From assembly GCA_005503085.1 (NCBI GenBank), contig SCOI01000024.1:1-64000 (forward strand): a DNA stretch of 64,000 nt. Reading direction: 5' to 3'. Positions 53,110 to 64,000 of the stretch are shown in pieces. Position numbers and translations under genes: made by a program. This DNA is from Burkholderiales bacterium C2. GTDB taxonomy: Bacteria > Pseudomonadota > Gammaproteobacteria > Burkholderiales > Burkholderiaceae_C. Each line of letters opens with the position of its first letter. The first letter of the stretch is position 1. Below the pieces are notes generated by a model. That model did no database searches. It was given only the letters and a program-made list of their open reading frames with translations, and was not told where the DNA came from.

Positions 53110-53811
53110 CTACCGGCCTTGATCGACCGCATCGGCCAGCTGGGCCAGCGTGAAGAAGTGATAGTCGGGCTCGGTGATCTGCTTGACCTCCAAGGTGCCG
53201 CCGAAGCCGGGCTGCTGGTGGCGGCGCTCGATCCAGCAGGTCTTCAGGCCCAGGCGCTTGGCGATGCCGATGTCGTGGTACTGGCTTTGTGCCACATGCA
53301 GATTGTCGGCCTGGCTGTAGCCGCGCGTGCTCAGGCGGCCGCGGGCGAAGGCGAAGAAGACCGGGTCGGGCTTCTCGCACAGCGCGTCGTCGGATGTGAC
53401 GCTGTCGTCGAAGGGCATCTCCAGCGTTTGCTCGAAATGCGACAGCGCCCAGCGCTGGGCATTGGTCATCGCGACCAGCTTGTAGCGCGTGCGCAGGCGC
53501 TTGAGCGCCTGCACCGAGTCGGGAAAGGCCGGCCACTGCGGCACCGAGTCGCGCAGGCCCTGGGCCAGCGCGGCCGTGTCGGGCAGGCCCAGCTCGGCGG
53601 CGATGCTATGCCAGCAGCGCACCAGATCGTCCGGGTAAGCGATCACCTCCTTGCTGGCGCGGGCGCGGCGGTAGGCGGCGAGGAAGTCTTCGTCGCCGAC
53701 GGGGCTGTCGGGCAGGGCCTCATGCAGATAGTTCAGCATGCCGCGTTCGAAATCGATCAGCGTGCCGACCACGTCGAACGTCAGAACCTTGAAGTCTTGC
53801 AAAGAGGCCAT
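53110..53811 (-). CDS. Haloacid dehalogenase-like hydrolase (type II-like)
   Basis: A 233-residue HAD enzyme. Motif I FDVVGTLIDF holds the nucleophilic Asp. Motif II is LVAMTNAQRW and the motif III/IV region is CEKPDPVFFAFA, followed by HVAQSQYHDIGIAKRLGLKT. The cap and the Tyr/Asn positions resemble L-2-haloacid dehalogenases, but many such proteins are phosphatases, so the substrate is uncertain. ATG 53811 fits the fold; the AraC gene ends eleven bases upstream. Confidence 0.88.
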   Translation of the reverse strand: MASLQDFKVLTFDVVGTLIDFERGMLNYLHEALPDSPVGDEDFLAAYRRARASKEVIAYPDDLVRCWHSIAAELGLPDTAALAQGLRDSVPQWPAFPDSVQALKRLRTRYKLVAMTNAQRWALSHFEQTLEMPFDDSVTSDDALCEKPDPVFFAFARGRLSTRGYSQADNLHVAQSQYHDIGIAKRLGLKTCWIERRHQQPGFGGTLEVKQITEPDYHFFTLAQLADAVDQGR

Positions 53812-53822
53812 GGGGACTACCT

Positions 53823-54197
53823 TCAGGAGGGAATGTTGGGGAGGTGGGTGGACTGAGACGTTTGGTACTGGCCCGGCGTCATGCCGCACAGGCGCTTGAA
53901 GCGGCGCGTCAGATGGCTCTGGTCGTAGAAGCCCGACTCGCTGGCCGCGCGCGCGGCCGGCATGCCCTGGCTCAGCAGGGCCTGGGCATGCTGGATGCGC
54001 AGATGATTGACATAGCGGTAGGGCGACATGCCCACCCGCTCGCGGAACACGGTGGCAAAGCGCCAGATGCTGAGCCCGCACAGCGCGGCCAGCACCTCCA
54101 GCCGCAGCGGCTCGCCCAGATGGGCCTGGATATGCGCCAGCACCGGCTCCAGCGAGCGGCGGCGCCTGTCGGCAGGGGGTGTGCAGGGCTTTGCCAT
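53823..54197 (-). CDS. AraC-type HTH protein without a sensor domain
   Basis: A 124-residue protein that is essentially one AraC DNA-binding domain: LRLEVLAALCGLSIWRFATV (first HTH), then LRIQHAQALLSQGM and ARAASESGFYDQSHLTRRFK (second HTH), ending GMTPGQYQTS. No ligand domain is present, so it resembles SoxS/MarA-size regulators controlled by their own level. It is first in line with the HAD and amidohydrolase genes and may control them. Confidence 0.88.
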   Translation of the reverse strand: MAKPCTPPADRRRRSLEPVLAHIQAHLGEPLRLEVLAALCGLSIWRFATVFRERVGMSPYRYVNHLRIQHAQALLSQGMPAARAASESGFYDQSHLTRRFKRLCGMTPGQYQTSQSTHLPNIPS

Positions 54198-54305
54198 GAG
54201 CCACAGCTTAGGGGCGCTGGCGCCGATGATGTGGCCGTATAGCCGCGCCGCCGCGGTAGCGAATTGCGTATGCAGGACGCGGCGGCGCAGATCCTGCTGG
54301 CATCG

Positions 54306-55502
54306 CTAGAAGTACTTGACCCAGGACCTCGTCGTGCGCCGCTTGTAGGCGGCGAAAGCCCGCACCGGGGGGTATAGCAGCGGCACCATCGCCAGCCAGA
54401 CCAGCCAGACGATCCAGAAGGCGTCGGCATCGACGCCGAAGCGCGTGCCCTGGTTGGGGCCGAACACGGCCAGCAGCACCCGGTAGCCGATCAGCAGCGC
54501 ATAGAGGTGGACGATGTAGAAGAACATCGGCGCGCCGCCAAAGGTCGAGCACAGCCGGGTGAAGCCGTTGTCGGCCCGTTCCAGCGCGGCCAGCAGTAGC
54601 AGGCCGCCGCCCAGCGTCAGCAGCACGAAGTCCAGCGAAGGCGGGTACTTGGTGAAGTTGAGCCAGGACATCGCCGTCTCGAGCGTGCTGGCGCCGGCCA
54701 CCCAGGGGGCGTTCTCGCCATAGATATTGAAGCCGCGCAGGACCAGCAGCGCCGCCAGGCAGGCCAGGCCGGTGGCGAGCAGAATCTGCTGGCGCCTGCG
54801 CGCCGCTACGCACGCCGCGAACACCGGCGCGAAGGCATAGCCCAGCAGGATCACGCCGACCCAGGGCAGGGCCGGGTAGGTCAGCCGCACCTTCAGCGCG
54901 CCCTCGGCCACCAGCCAGCCGCGATGCAGCATCAGCGTCCACAGCGGATACCAGGCGCTGTCGGACGGGACGGTGTAGCCGGCCACCGCGTTGTGGCCGC
55001 AGACGATGAGCAGGCCCAGTGCTGCCAGCAGCCCGCGCGGCAGCCCCGCCATCAAGGCCAGCACCACCATGCTGAAGCCGATCGCCCACATCACCTGCAG
55101 ATACAGCGTGTGATACGTGCCGCTCCAGGCGAAGTTGATGACGGTCAGCTCCAGCGCGATCAGCAAGAGGCCGCGCTTGAGCAGAAAGCTGCGCACATCG
55201 CGCGAGGCACCGCTGGGCGGGTGGGCGTAGAGCCAGGCCGACAGCCCGGTCAGGAACACGAAGACCGGCGCGCAGAAATGCGCGGCCAGGCGCGAGAAGA
55301 AAAGCTCGGGCGGGGTGCCCGGCAGTGTCATCGGGTCGGTGACCTGCAGATGCAGATACAGGGTCTCGCGCACATGGTCCAGCAGCATGATGATGATCAC
55401 CAGGCCGCGCAGCGCGTCGATCGAGGTGATGCGCGCTGTGTGGACGGTGCTGCTGTCGCGCGTTGTGCCCAGCCCGCGGGCGGGCAGAGAGGTTGTCGAC
55501 AT
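54306..55502 (-). CDS. DUF1624 membrane protein (heparan N-acetyltransferase-like)
   Basis: A 398-residue polytopic protein with about ten TM helices. The start SIDALRGLVIIIMLLDHVRE is the DUF1624/acyltransferase_3-like signature with the DH pair, and later LNFTKYPPSLDFVLLTLGGG is family-typical. It may transfer acyl groups to a sugar across the membrane; the real substrate is unknown. It is 40 bases after the DUF4198 gene, the last of the minus-strand metal cluster. Confidence 0.88.
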   Translation of the reverse strand: MSTTSLPARGLGTTRDSSTVHTARITSIDALRGLVIIIMLLDHVRETLYLHLQVTDPMTLPGTPPELFFSRLAAHFCAPVFVFLTGLSAWLYAHPPSGASRDVRSFLLKRGLLLIALELTVINFAWSGTYHTLYLQVMWAIGFSMVVLALMAGLPRGLLAALGLLIVCGHNAVAGYTVPSDSAWYPLWTLMLHRGWLVAEGALKVRLTYPALPWVGVILLGYAFAPVFAACVAARRRQQILLATGLACLAALLVLRGFNIYGENAPWVAGASTLETAMSWLNFTKYPPSLDFVLLTLGGGLLLLAALERADNGFTRLCSTFGGAPMFFYIVHLYALLIGYRVLLAVFGPNQGTRFGVDADAFWIVWLVWLAMVPLLYPPVRAFAAYKRRTTRSWVKYF

Positions 55503-55542
55503 GGTCTTGGCTCCTCTTGCTCTATGGGTCGGCCGCGTCGGC

Positions 55543-56325
55543 CTATTTCTTCGCGGCGGCCAGCAGCTTGGGCGCCACCACCGGCAGCGCCGCCAGCCCG
55601 CCGTGCTGCACGAAGGACACGGCAGTGTTGTAGCCCTGCAGCTGGTAGGGCTCGGCGCCCTGCGGCCCGGCGCGCTCGCCGGCCGTGTCTTCCAGGTGGT
55701 AGTGGCCGATCACATACAGCCCCTGCCAGGGCAGCGGAAAGCGCACGCGGCCTTCGGCATCGCTGAGGGCCTCGCGCGTCCACCCCGCCGGCGTGGACAG
55801 CACCACCTTGGCGCCCGGCAGCGGCTCGCCCTGGAAGACGATGCGGAACTCGGTGGCGCCATCGGCCGCGACGCCGGTGGGCACGATGTCCAGCGGCAGG
55901 CTGGGCGCGCGCGCCCGCAGATCGGGCAGCCAGCGCGTGGCCGGTGTCCACCAGGTGCGCAGCGCCCGGCCGTCGCGCTGGGTGTCGAACATCGGGTAGC
56001 GCTTGTCGATCGCGGTCAGCGACTCCTCGGGTCCGACCGCCGACGCGAAGCCGCTTGTCTGTTTGCTCAGCGCCAGCGCGCTGGTGCCGGCCGGCGTCAG
56101 CCGCTGCGCATCGAGCTGGACGAAACGGTCCAGCCCTCCCGGCGAGCGCTCATGCATATTCGCTTCGAGCTCCCCGTAGCGCAGCAGCAGTTGCGCCGGG
56201 TTCTGCACATCGGGCTCGAACCACAGCTGATGCGCTTGCGCAAGGCCCGCCGACAAGGCCGCCGCCAGCCCGAACGCGCCGGCCACAAGCAGGCGGCGCG
56301 GGGAGTTTTCAAGATTGGTTTTCAT
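55543..56325 (-). CDS. DUF4198 periplasmic protein
   Basis: A 260-residue protein with a signal peptide (LLVAGAFGLAAALSAGLAQA) followed directly by HQLWFEPD, the His-initiated mature end typical of DUF4198. The C-terminal half has an Ig-like fold (FRIVFQGEPLPGAKVVLSTP, DAEGRVRFPLPWQGLYVIGH). DUF4198 proteins are linked to nickel and cobalt uptake (NikM-like) and to TonB receptors. It starts twenty bases after the receptor gene. Confidence 0.88.
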   Translation of the reverse strand: MKTNLENSPRRLLVAGAFGLAAALSAGLAQAHQLWFEPDVQNPAQLLLRYGELEANMHERSPGGLDRFVQLDAQRLTPAGTSALALSKQTSGFASAVGPEESLTAIDKRYPMFDTQRDGRALRTWWTPATRWLPDLRARAPSLPLDIVPTGVAADGATEFRIVFQGEPLPGAKVVLSTPAGWTREALSDAEGRVRFPLPWQGLYVIGHYHLEDTAGERAGPQGAEPYQLQGYNTAVSFVQHGGLAALPVVAPKLLAAAKK

Positions 56326-56344
56326 GATGAAAGCTCCCGGTGGC

Positions 56345-58474
56345 TCAGAACTTGTACTGCGCGGTCAGCGTGAACTTGCGGCCATTGCCGGGGTAGACCC
56401 AGATCTGGCTGTAGGAGCTGGCGTAGTAGCGCTTGTCGAAGAGATTGTCGATGTCCAGCGAGAGGCGCAGCTGGCTGGCCAGCTGGTAGGACGAGATCAG
56501 CTTGACGCTGGTGTAGGCCGGCAGCTTGAAGTCGTCGGCCGCCACCAGGGGCGCGACCGCCCCCTCGCGCTCGCCGACATGGTTCAGCCCCAGGCCGAGC
56601 GTCGCGGCATTGCCCGCCAGCGCAAAGCTCTTCACCAGCATCAGGTTGGCGCTGTGGCGCGGCACATTGGCCAGTTGGCGGCCGAGCAGGAAGGCGTTGT
56701 TGTCCTCGGTCACCTGCGCATCGGTGAAGGCATAGGCGGCCGACAGCCGCAGGCCCGGCATGATCTGACCCGCGATGTCGAACTCCAGGCCCTGGCTCTC
56801 GACCTCGCCGGCCGCGACCGAGAAGTTGTTCGGATCCGCCGGGTCGGGCGTCAGCACATTGTTCTTGGAGATCTTGTAGAGCGCCAGCGTGCTGCTGATC
56901 TTGCCGTCGGCCGAGTCCAGCTTGGCACCCATCTCATAGGCCTTGCCTTTCTCGGCCGGGAAGGCGGCGAAGGCGCTGCTGACCCCGCTATTGGGGCGGA
57001 AGCTCTTGGAGGCCGTCGCATACAGCGACAGCGTCCTGCTGGGCTGGTAGACCAGGCCGATGCGCGGCGTAGTCGCACTCAGGCTCTGCTCGGTGGTGTT
57101 GCCGCTGCGGTGGTTCAGCAAGGACTGCTTGTACTTGTCGTGGCGCAGGCCCAGCAGCATCTTCCACTGCGCACCGAGGTCGATCTGGTCCTGGGCATAG
57201 AGCGAATGCGAGCGCTGCTTCTCCTTGGTGTCGGTGGTCAAGGCCATGGTTGTCGCGACCAGGCCGTAGACCGGTGCATAGATGTCGAGATTGCCGGCAT
57301 TGGCGTTGCGGTATTGCAGGCGCTCATCAGTGAAGCGGTAGGCATCGACGCCGACCAGCAGGTTGTGAACCAGGCCCGCGCCGCGCAGCTTGCCCAGCAG
57401 CTCCAGCCGGCCGGCCACATCGCTGGCCTCGTTGTCGCGCGAACGGCGCTGGCGCACCAGCGTGCGCTGGTCGGCCTGCAGAAAGCGGCCCTCGGTGGAA
57501 ATGCCTTCGAGCGAGCTGTCGCGCACGCTGAAGCCGGTTTGCAGCGACCAGTCGTCGTTGAAGTAGTGCTGGACAAAGACCTGGTGGCCGGTGGTCGCTA
57601 TCACATTCCTGCCATCGCCCGGCTCACCGAGGAAACGCGAGCGCGGCAGCAGGCCCAGCTGGCCGTTGATGGCCAGCACGCCGCGGTCGAAATTGGCGCG
57701 CTGCCTGGAAACCTCCAGCTCGTAGGACACCGTGGTGTCCGGTGTCAGCATCCAGATCAGCGAGGGCGACAGCAGATAGCGCTCCGAGCCCAGGTGGTCG
57801 CGGTAGCTGTCGGCCTTCTCGGCGGCGGCATTGAGCCGGTAGGCAAAGCGCTCGCCGATCGGGCCGGTCAGATCGGCCGTCGCGCGCAGCGCACCGTCGC
57901 TGCCGGTCGACAGCGCCAGGGTCTGGGCCGGCTGGAACAGCGGCTTCTTGGTGGTGAGGTTGACCGTGCCGCCGGGCTCGCCGCGGCCGTACAGCGCCGA
58001 GGCCGGGCCTTTCAGGATCTCCACCGTGCTGGTGTTGGCGGCGTCGCGCAGGCCGTTGTAGCCGCGGCTGTAGTTGAAGCCGTTGACCATGTAGTCGGAG
58101 CCGAAGTTCGGATCGCCGGTGAAGCCGCGCATCGCATAGCTGTCCCACAGCCCGCCCAGATTGCTCTGCTTGGCGATGCCGCTGCCCAGGTCCAGCGCGT
58201 CGGCCAGCTTGGTGACGCCGGCGTCCTGCAGCATGTCGGCGCTCAGCACGCGCACGCTTTGCGGCAGGTCCTTCAGCAGCGCATCGCTCTTGGTCGCGCC
58301 GGTGGCCGAGAGATTGCGATAGGGCTGCTTGACGCCGAGGATCTGCACGGTCTCAAGCTGGGAGGTCGTGGCCTCGGCCTTGGGCGCATCGGCGGCGACC
58401 GCCGAGAACGCGGTGCACAGAGCGGCCGGCAGGGCGGCGCGGGCGAAGAAACGGGTGGTTTGGATCTTGGACAT
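56345..58474 (-). CDS. TonB-dependent siderophore-type receptor
   Basis: A 709-residue receptor. After the signal peptide (ending FSAVAADA) comes LETVQILGVK (TonB-box region), a plug domain (about 50-170; DLPQSVRVLSADMLQDAGV, RGFTGDPNFGSDYMVNGFN, GPASALYGRGEPGGTVNL) and the barrel ending GRKFTLTAQYKF. The plug is of the siderophore-receptor class (FhuA/FpvA-like). With DUF4198 downstream and a small His-containing protein upstream, nickel or cobalt chelates are also possible ligands. Confidence 0.93.
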   Translation of the reverse strand: MSKIQTTRFFARAALPAALCTAFSAVAADAPKAEATTSQLETVQILGVKQPYRNLSATGATKSDALLKDLPQSVRVLSADMLQDAGVTKLADALDLGSGIAKQSNLGGLWDSYAMRGFTGDPNFGSDYMVNGFNYSRGYNGLRDAANTSTVEILKGPASALYGRGEPGGTVNLTTKKPLFQPAQTLALSTGSDGALRATADLTGPIGERFAYRLNAAAEKADSYRDHLGSERYLLSPSLIWMLTPDTTVSYELEVSRQRANFDRGVLAINGQLGLLPRSRFLGEPGDGRNVIATTGHQVFVQHYFNDDWSLQTGFSVRDSSLEGISTEGRFLQADQRTLVRQRRSRDNEASDVAGRLELLGKLRGAGLVHNLLVGVDAYRFTDERLQYRNANAGNLDIYAPVYGLVATTMALTTDTKEKQRSHSLYAQDQIDLGAQWKMLLGLRHDKYKQSLLNHRSGNTTEQSLSATTPRIGLVYQPSRTLSLYATASKSFRPNSGVSSAFAAFPAEKGKAYEMGAKLDSADGKISSTLALYKISKNNVLTPDPADPNNFSVAAGEVESQGLEFDIAGQIMPGLRLSAAYAFTDAQVTEDNNAFLLGRQLANVPRHSANLMLVKSFALAGNAATLGLGLNHVGEREGAVAPLVAADDFKLPAYTSVKLISSYQLASQLRLSLDIDNLFDKRYYASSYSQIWVYPGNGRKFTLTAQYKF

Positions 58475-58533
58475 GTGGGTTCCTTGATTGAACTTTTCTT
58501 TGAATCCGAAGCAGAAGCGGGCACAGCGGGGCC

Positions 58534-58923
58534 TCAGCGCAGCGTGAAACGCAGCGCGAGGGTCAGGTTTTGCGGTGTGGTGATCACGGCCACCGCCTTG
58601 GCGCCGGCGGTGAGCGTCAGACCCCTGGCCACCAGGGCGTTGGCGCCGGCCGGTGTCAGCGGCACGCTGGTCTTCACACCGTCCTTGCTCAGCACGCTCA
58701 ATTTGCCGCTGAAGCCGGCGGTGTCCAGCGCCTGACCATGGTCTTCCAGATACAGCATGGCAGAGCTGTCAAGCCCCGCCACCAGCTCGAAGCTGATTTC
58801 GTTGGCTACCTGCACGACGCCGCCGTGCTTGGGCGCGGTGTCGCCGTGGGCGAGGGCCGGCGTGCCCGCAGCGGCCAGGCACAGCGCGGCCAGGGCCTTG
58901 TTGAGGGAGTGAAGGCGCATCAT
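58534..58923 (-). CDS. Small exported protein of the metal cluster
   Basis: A protein of 129 residues (or 128 from the second ATG at 58920; GGAGAAG suits both). The signal peptide ALAALCLAAAGTPALA is followed by HGDTAPKHGGVVQVANEISF. The mature domain is a small beta sandwich in appearance, with MLYLEDHGQALDTAGFSGKL and repeated strands. Similar proteins occur in metal-resistance and uptake loci, and the N-terminal histidines could bind metal. It lies 59 bases upstream of the receptor gene. Confidence 0.78.
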   Translation of the reverse strand: MMRLHSLNKALAALCLAAAGTPALAHGDTAPKHGGVVQVANEISFELVAGLDSSAMLYLEDHGQALDTAGFSGKLSVLSKDGVKTSVPLTPAGANALVARGLTLTAGAKAVAVITTPQNLTLALRFTLR

Positions 58924-59008
58924 CTCTTCTCCGAAGAAGGCATGGGTGCGGCAGGACGCCGAGCGGACGCCGGCCATGGCTCGCCCCGACGGGGCGCGGG
59001 CGACTGAC

Positions 59009-59395
59009 TCAGGCGCTGGTCTTGGGAGGGCGGCGCAGGCCTTCGATGAAGGGCCCGGCCGGCGCGGCCTCGGCGCTGACCAGCGGCGGCGCCATACCGT
59101 CCGCCATCGGCGGGCTGGCGACGCTGGCCGGCAATGGCCCGGCGCTGGCGAGGCAGGCATCGACGCCGGCATGGTGGCTCTGCGCCCCGGCGCTGCCGTC
59201 CTGCCCGGAGCTGGCCAAGGCCAGTTCCTCGGCAAAGGCCGCATCGAAGGCCTGAGCCTCCTGGGCCGAGGCCTGGTTGCCGGTAAAGCTCAGCGAGCCG
59301 TGGCAGTGATGGTGATAGGCGCTGCCCACCCAGTTCAGCAGCATCGCGAGCAGCAGCAGCGCGATGATTTGAGGGCAGGGCTGGCGGCGATTCAT
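59009..59395 (-). CDS. Small hypothetical membrane-anchored protein with YHHHCHG motif
   Basis: A 128-residue protein from ATG 59395 (an upstream in-frame start at 59458 is possible). One hydrophobic segment (IIALLLLAMLLNWVGSA, about 10-26) is followed at once by YHHHCHG, a possible metal site, then a Gln/Ala/Pro-rich tail. I do not recognise the family. It is the first gene of the minus-strand metal cluster and divergent from the iorA gene. The 282-base gap between them should hold both promoters; an AT-rich patch near 59396-59420 is the best candidate. Confidence 0.65.
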   Translation of the reverse strand: MNRRQPCPQIIALLLLAMLLNWVGSAYHHHCHGSLSFTGNQASAQEAQAFDAAFAEELALASSGQDGSAGAQSHHAGVDACLASAGPLPASVASPPMADGMAPPLVSAEAAPAGPFIEGLRRPPKTSA

Positions 59396-59677
59396 GGTGA
59401 ATCGATTATTGAATTCCACACCGCGCAGCCCCTGCTGTTTGCGCGTCTGCGTACGCAATCTTCAGTTGTAATGCCCCCGGGGGTTCAGCACGTGCTGCTG
59501 AAAACTGCCGGCTGGTGCGCGCTGTGCGCCCGTGGTGCGGCGGGCCGCACCAGCTTGGCCTGAGGCCTGCGGCGCCACGGACTTGTCCAAAAGCCATTGC
59601 AAAAGCCCCCGTGCTGGGCGCAAGATGCTGCGCCGAACGGCGCTTGCGAATCAACAGCTTCTTGGATGGAGAGTGCG

Positions 59678-60141
59678 ATGGCTAGCTTGCAAATCAATGG
59701 AAAAACGCTCAGCGTCGATGTGGCCGAGGACACGCCGCTGCTGTGGGTGTTGCGCGATCACCTCGGGATGACCGGCACCAAGTACGGCTGCGGCCTGGCC
59801 CTGTGCGGCGCCTGCACCGTGCATCTGAACGGCGAGCCGGTGCGGGCCTGCCAGACGCCGCTGTCGGCCGCGAGCGGCAGGCGCATCACCACCATCGAGG
59901 GCGTCGGCGCCTCGCGCCAGGGCAAGGCCGTGCAGGCCGCCTGGGTCAAGCTGGGCGTGCCGCAATGCGGCTACTGTCAGGCCGGGCAGATCATGAGCGC
60001 GACCGCCTTGCTGCAGCGCAAGCCCAAGCCCAGCGACGCCGAGATCGACGCGGCGATGAGCGGCAACCTCTGCCGCTGCGGCACCTATACCCGCATCCGC
60101 AGCGCGATCAAGAGCGCCGCCGGCCTGCCGGGAGACGCCGC

Positions 60142-60145
<4 letters not shown>
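59678..60145 (+). CDS. iorA: (2Fe-2S) subunit of a molybdenum hydroxylase (IorA-like)
   Basis: A 155-residue electron-transfer subunit. The plant-ferredoxin-like cluster uses [18 protein letters not shown] plus a later Cys (RACQTPL). The second cluster lies in the helical domain ([15 protein letters not shown] and [16 protein letters not shown]). The start at 59678 follows GGAG. It passes electrons from the molybdenum centre of the next gene, which it overlaps by four bases (ATGA). It is similar to isoquinoline 1-oxidoreductase alpha. Confidence 0.94.
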
Positions 60146-62444
<2,299 letters not shown>

Positions 62445-62448
<4 letters not shown>

Positions 62449-63584
62449 CGGGAAAAGCGAGCGATCGTGAAGGCCTCGATCGGCGTCGAGGTCTTGCCGG
62501 TCGCCAGCAGCTCGGCCATCACCTCGCCGACGCCGGGGCTGATCGCGAAGCCTTCGCCGTTGAAGCCGAAGGCGTAGTGCAGGCCGGCCACGCGCGCGCT
62601 CGGTCCCAGCACCGGCGCCCAGTCGGCGGTGTAGCCCTCGATGCCGCTCCAGACGCGCAGCAGCTGCACGTTCGCGAAGGCCGGCACGAAGCGGCGCAGC
62701 TCACGCAGCTGGCGCAGCTGGTTGTCGGGCTTGGAGTAGGCACGGATCTGCTGGGCATCGGCAGGGCCCTTGAGCCCGCCGCCGAAGACGATATTGCCGC
62801 GCGCGATCTGGCGGAAGTACAGGCCCTCGGTCTCGATCGGCGAGGACAGGCCGATCGACGGGGCTATTGCATAGGGCAGTGGCTCGGTGACGCCCATCTG
62901 TGGCCCACGCGCCTCCAGCGGCACCGGCTCGCCGAAGGCCTCGGAGAAGCGGCCCGACCATGCGCCGCTGGTCAGAAGCAGCTGGGCCGCGCGGTACTGG
63001 CGGCCGTCGGTGGTGTGGGCGATGAAGTCAGCGCCGTCGCGCTCGATGTGGGCGACCTCGCTGTGTTCGTGAATAGCCGCGCCATGGCGCCGGGCCGCAC
63101 GGCCGAAAGCCGGGCCGGCAATGCGCGGATTCGCATGGCCATCCACCGGCGACAGCGAGCCGGCCACCACCTCGGGGCTGAAGATGCCCCAGCGCTTGCG
63201 CAGGCCCTCGGCGTTGAAGATCTCCAGGTCCAGCCCCAGGGGCTTCACATCCCTGGCGTGCTGGGCGATCACCTCGGCCTGCTTCTCGGTGTAGCAGACG
63301 CGCAGATGGCCGTAGGGCACGAACTCCAGATCCTCACCCAGCAGCTCCTTGACCCGGCCCCAGACCGCGCGGGCGCGGTTGGCCAGCGGCATCTGTGCCA
63401 GATCGCGACCCTGGCGGCGCACATTGCCGAAATTGGTGCCGCTGGCCTGGCGGCCGATCAGTTCGCGCTCCAGCAAGGTGACGCTCAGCCCATGCTGCTG
63501 GCGCAGGAAGAAGGCGGTGGTCGTGCCCATCAGGCCGCCGCCGACGATCAGCACATCGCTGCGTTCGATCTTGCCGGCGCTCAT
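62445..63584 (-). CDS. FAD-dependent oxidoreductase (DAAO family)
   Basis: A 379-residue flavoprotein. The dinucleotide-binding motif VLIVGGGLMGTTTAFFL (about 11-27) is followed by LLERELIGRQASGTNFGNVR. The DAAO C-terminus is RVWSGIEGYTADWAPVLGPS and LHYAFGFNGEGFAISPGVGE. Such proteins are the beta-type subunit of heterotrimeric amine or amino-acid dehydrogenases (opine oxidase, hydroxyproline or HcnC-like). It overlaps the upstream partner gene by four bases, which supports a complex. Confidence 0.9.
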
Positions 63585-64000
63585 GCTTGCACCTCGCGCG
63601 CACTCATCAACAGCGGCTTGACCGGTGCCTGGCCGCGCAGGCGGCCGACCTGCTCGACCGGGATGCGGGCCTCGGCCGCGATCACCTCGGCCGCCGCATG
63701 GCCGCAGAAGCGGCCCTGGCAGCGCCCCATGCCGACGCGGCTGAAGGCCTTGGCGCGGTTCACTTCCTGGCTGCCCAGCTCGCGCACACAGCGGCGCAGC
63801 TCGCCGGCGCTGACGCTCTCGCAGCGGCACACCACCGCCTCATCCGGCAGCGTCGCCGCCAGCTGCTGCGGCCAGGGGAAGGCCTGGGCCAGGCCCTGGC
63901 GGAACTGGTCCATGGTCTGCAGCGTCGTGCGCAAGGCCCCCTGCTCGGTCTCGAACAGCTGGCGGCCGACGCTCTGCTGAAGATCGTTCAGCGCCGCCAG
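63581..64000 (-). CDS. (2Fe-2S)/FAD oxidoreductase subunit, C-terminal part (partial)
   Basis: The frame is open from the window edge to the stop at 63581 and gives the last 139 residues. It has a BFD-like [2Fe-2S] domain with VVCRCESVSAGEL and VGMGRCQGRFCGHAAAEV, four cysteines in the pattern CxC...CxxxxC. This is the C-terminal domain of the alpha subunit of opine/HcnB-type dehydrogenases, whose FAD domain would lie beyond the window. It overlaps the DAAO-type subunit gene by four bases, so the two are likely parts of one enzyme. Confidence 0.88.
   Translation of the reverse strand: MAALNDLQQSVGRQLFETEQGALRTTLQTMDQFRQGLAQAFPWPQQLAATLPDEAVVCRCESVSAGELRRCVRELGSQEVNRAKAFSRVGMGRCQGRFCGHAAAEVIAAEARIPVEQVGRLRGQAPVKPLLMSAREVQA

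Noticed and set aside
56315-58735. 806-codon plus frame across the TonB receptor
   Set aside because: Antisense shadow of the receptor, which has a full plug and barrel.

Overview
The window is very GC-rich. Its gene content is typical of the Roseateles/Rubrivivax/Leptothrix side of the Burkholderiales: 7TM-DISM kinase, CheB-CheR fusion, imelysin iron operon, IorAB-type molybdoenzyme and many LysR/AraC/MocR regulators. The genus is inferred from gene content and codon use only. Nearly every base is in a gene, no gene-free stretch exceeds 300 bases, and I saw no rRNA, tRNA or CRISPR array.

Layout. (1) 1-7.0 kb is an accessory, rearranged region. It holds the tail of an IS3-family element, two integron attC-like hairpins flanking a small ORF, an SRPBCC protein and a TPR protein, a LysR/SDR pair, then a tandem duplication that leaves a truncated gamma-glutamyltransferase (GGT) tail, a truncated SRPBCC gene, a second TPR gene and finally the intact GGT. 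(2) 7.0-11.5 kb is signalling: a sensor kinase, a response regulator and a diguanylate cyclase. (3) 11.5-20.0 kb is a dipeptide ABC importer operon with an M20 dipeptidase and a TSUP permease, facing a divergent LysR gene. (4) 20.0-23.8 kb has a small PAS-linker-like protein, a Crp-like regulator and a CheB-CheR-PAS fusion. (5) 23.8-29.0 kb is the least explained part: a 1070-residue membrane protein, divergent from a 249-residue protein resembling DUF6345 with a His/Cys arrangement like caspase-fold proteases, followed by a 313-residue protein of unknown family.

(6) 29.0-37.5 kb has an MFS exporter and its probable MocR regulator, ArsC, an acyl-CoA synthetase, a four-gene operon with a DUF2975/XRE pair, and an aldo-keto reductase. 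(7) 37.5-43.8 kb has a DUF2946/TonB receptor/PepSY metal-uptake operon, thioredoxin 2, a YbaK deacylase, PlsY and RidA. (8) 43.9-45.1 kb is a DUF433/DUF5615 toxin-antitoxin pair that looks foreign. (9) 45.2-51.0 kb has a diiron-type metallo-beta-lactamase-fold protein, a membrane-tethered glutaredoxin, and an iron-regulated operon (imelysin, di-heme protein, imelysin, DUF1513) behind a perfect 10-bp palindrome. (10) 51.1-54.2 kb has a methyltransferase, an M20 amidohydrolase, a HAD dehalogenase and an AraC-type protein. (11) 54.3-59.4 kb is a second metal-uptake cluster: DUF1624, DUF4198, TonB receptor and two small exported proteins. (12) 59.7-64.0 kb has an IorA/IorB molybdenum hydroxylase, convergent with a DAAO-type flavoprotein and a partial partner subunit.

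Metal handling is a theme: two TonB receptor clusters plus the imelysin operon. The most distinctive loci are the caspase-like module at 23.8-29.0 kb and the duplicated, possibly integron-derived block at 1-7 kb. Coordinates are read from the sequence; family assignments come from recognising motifs by eye, not from a search.
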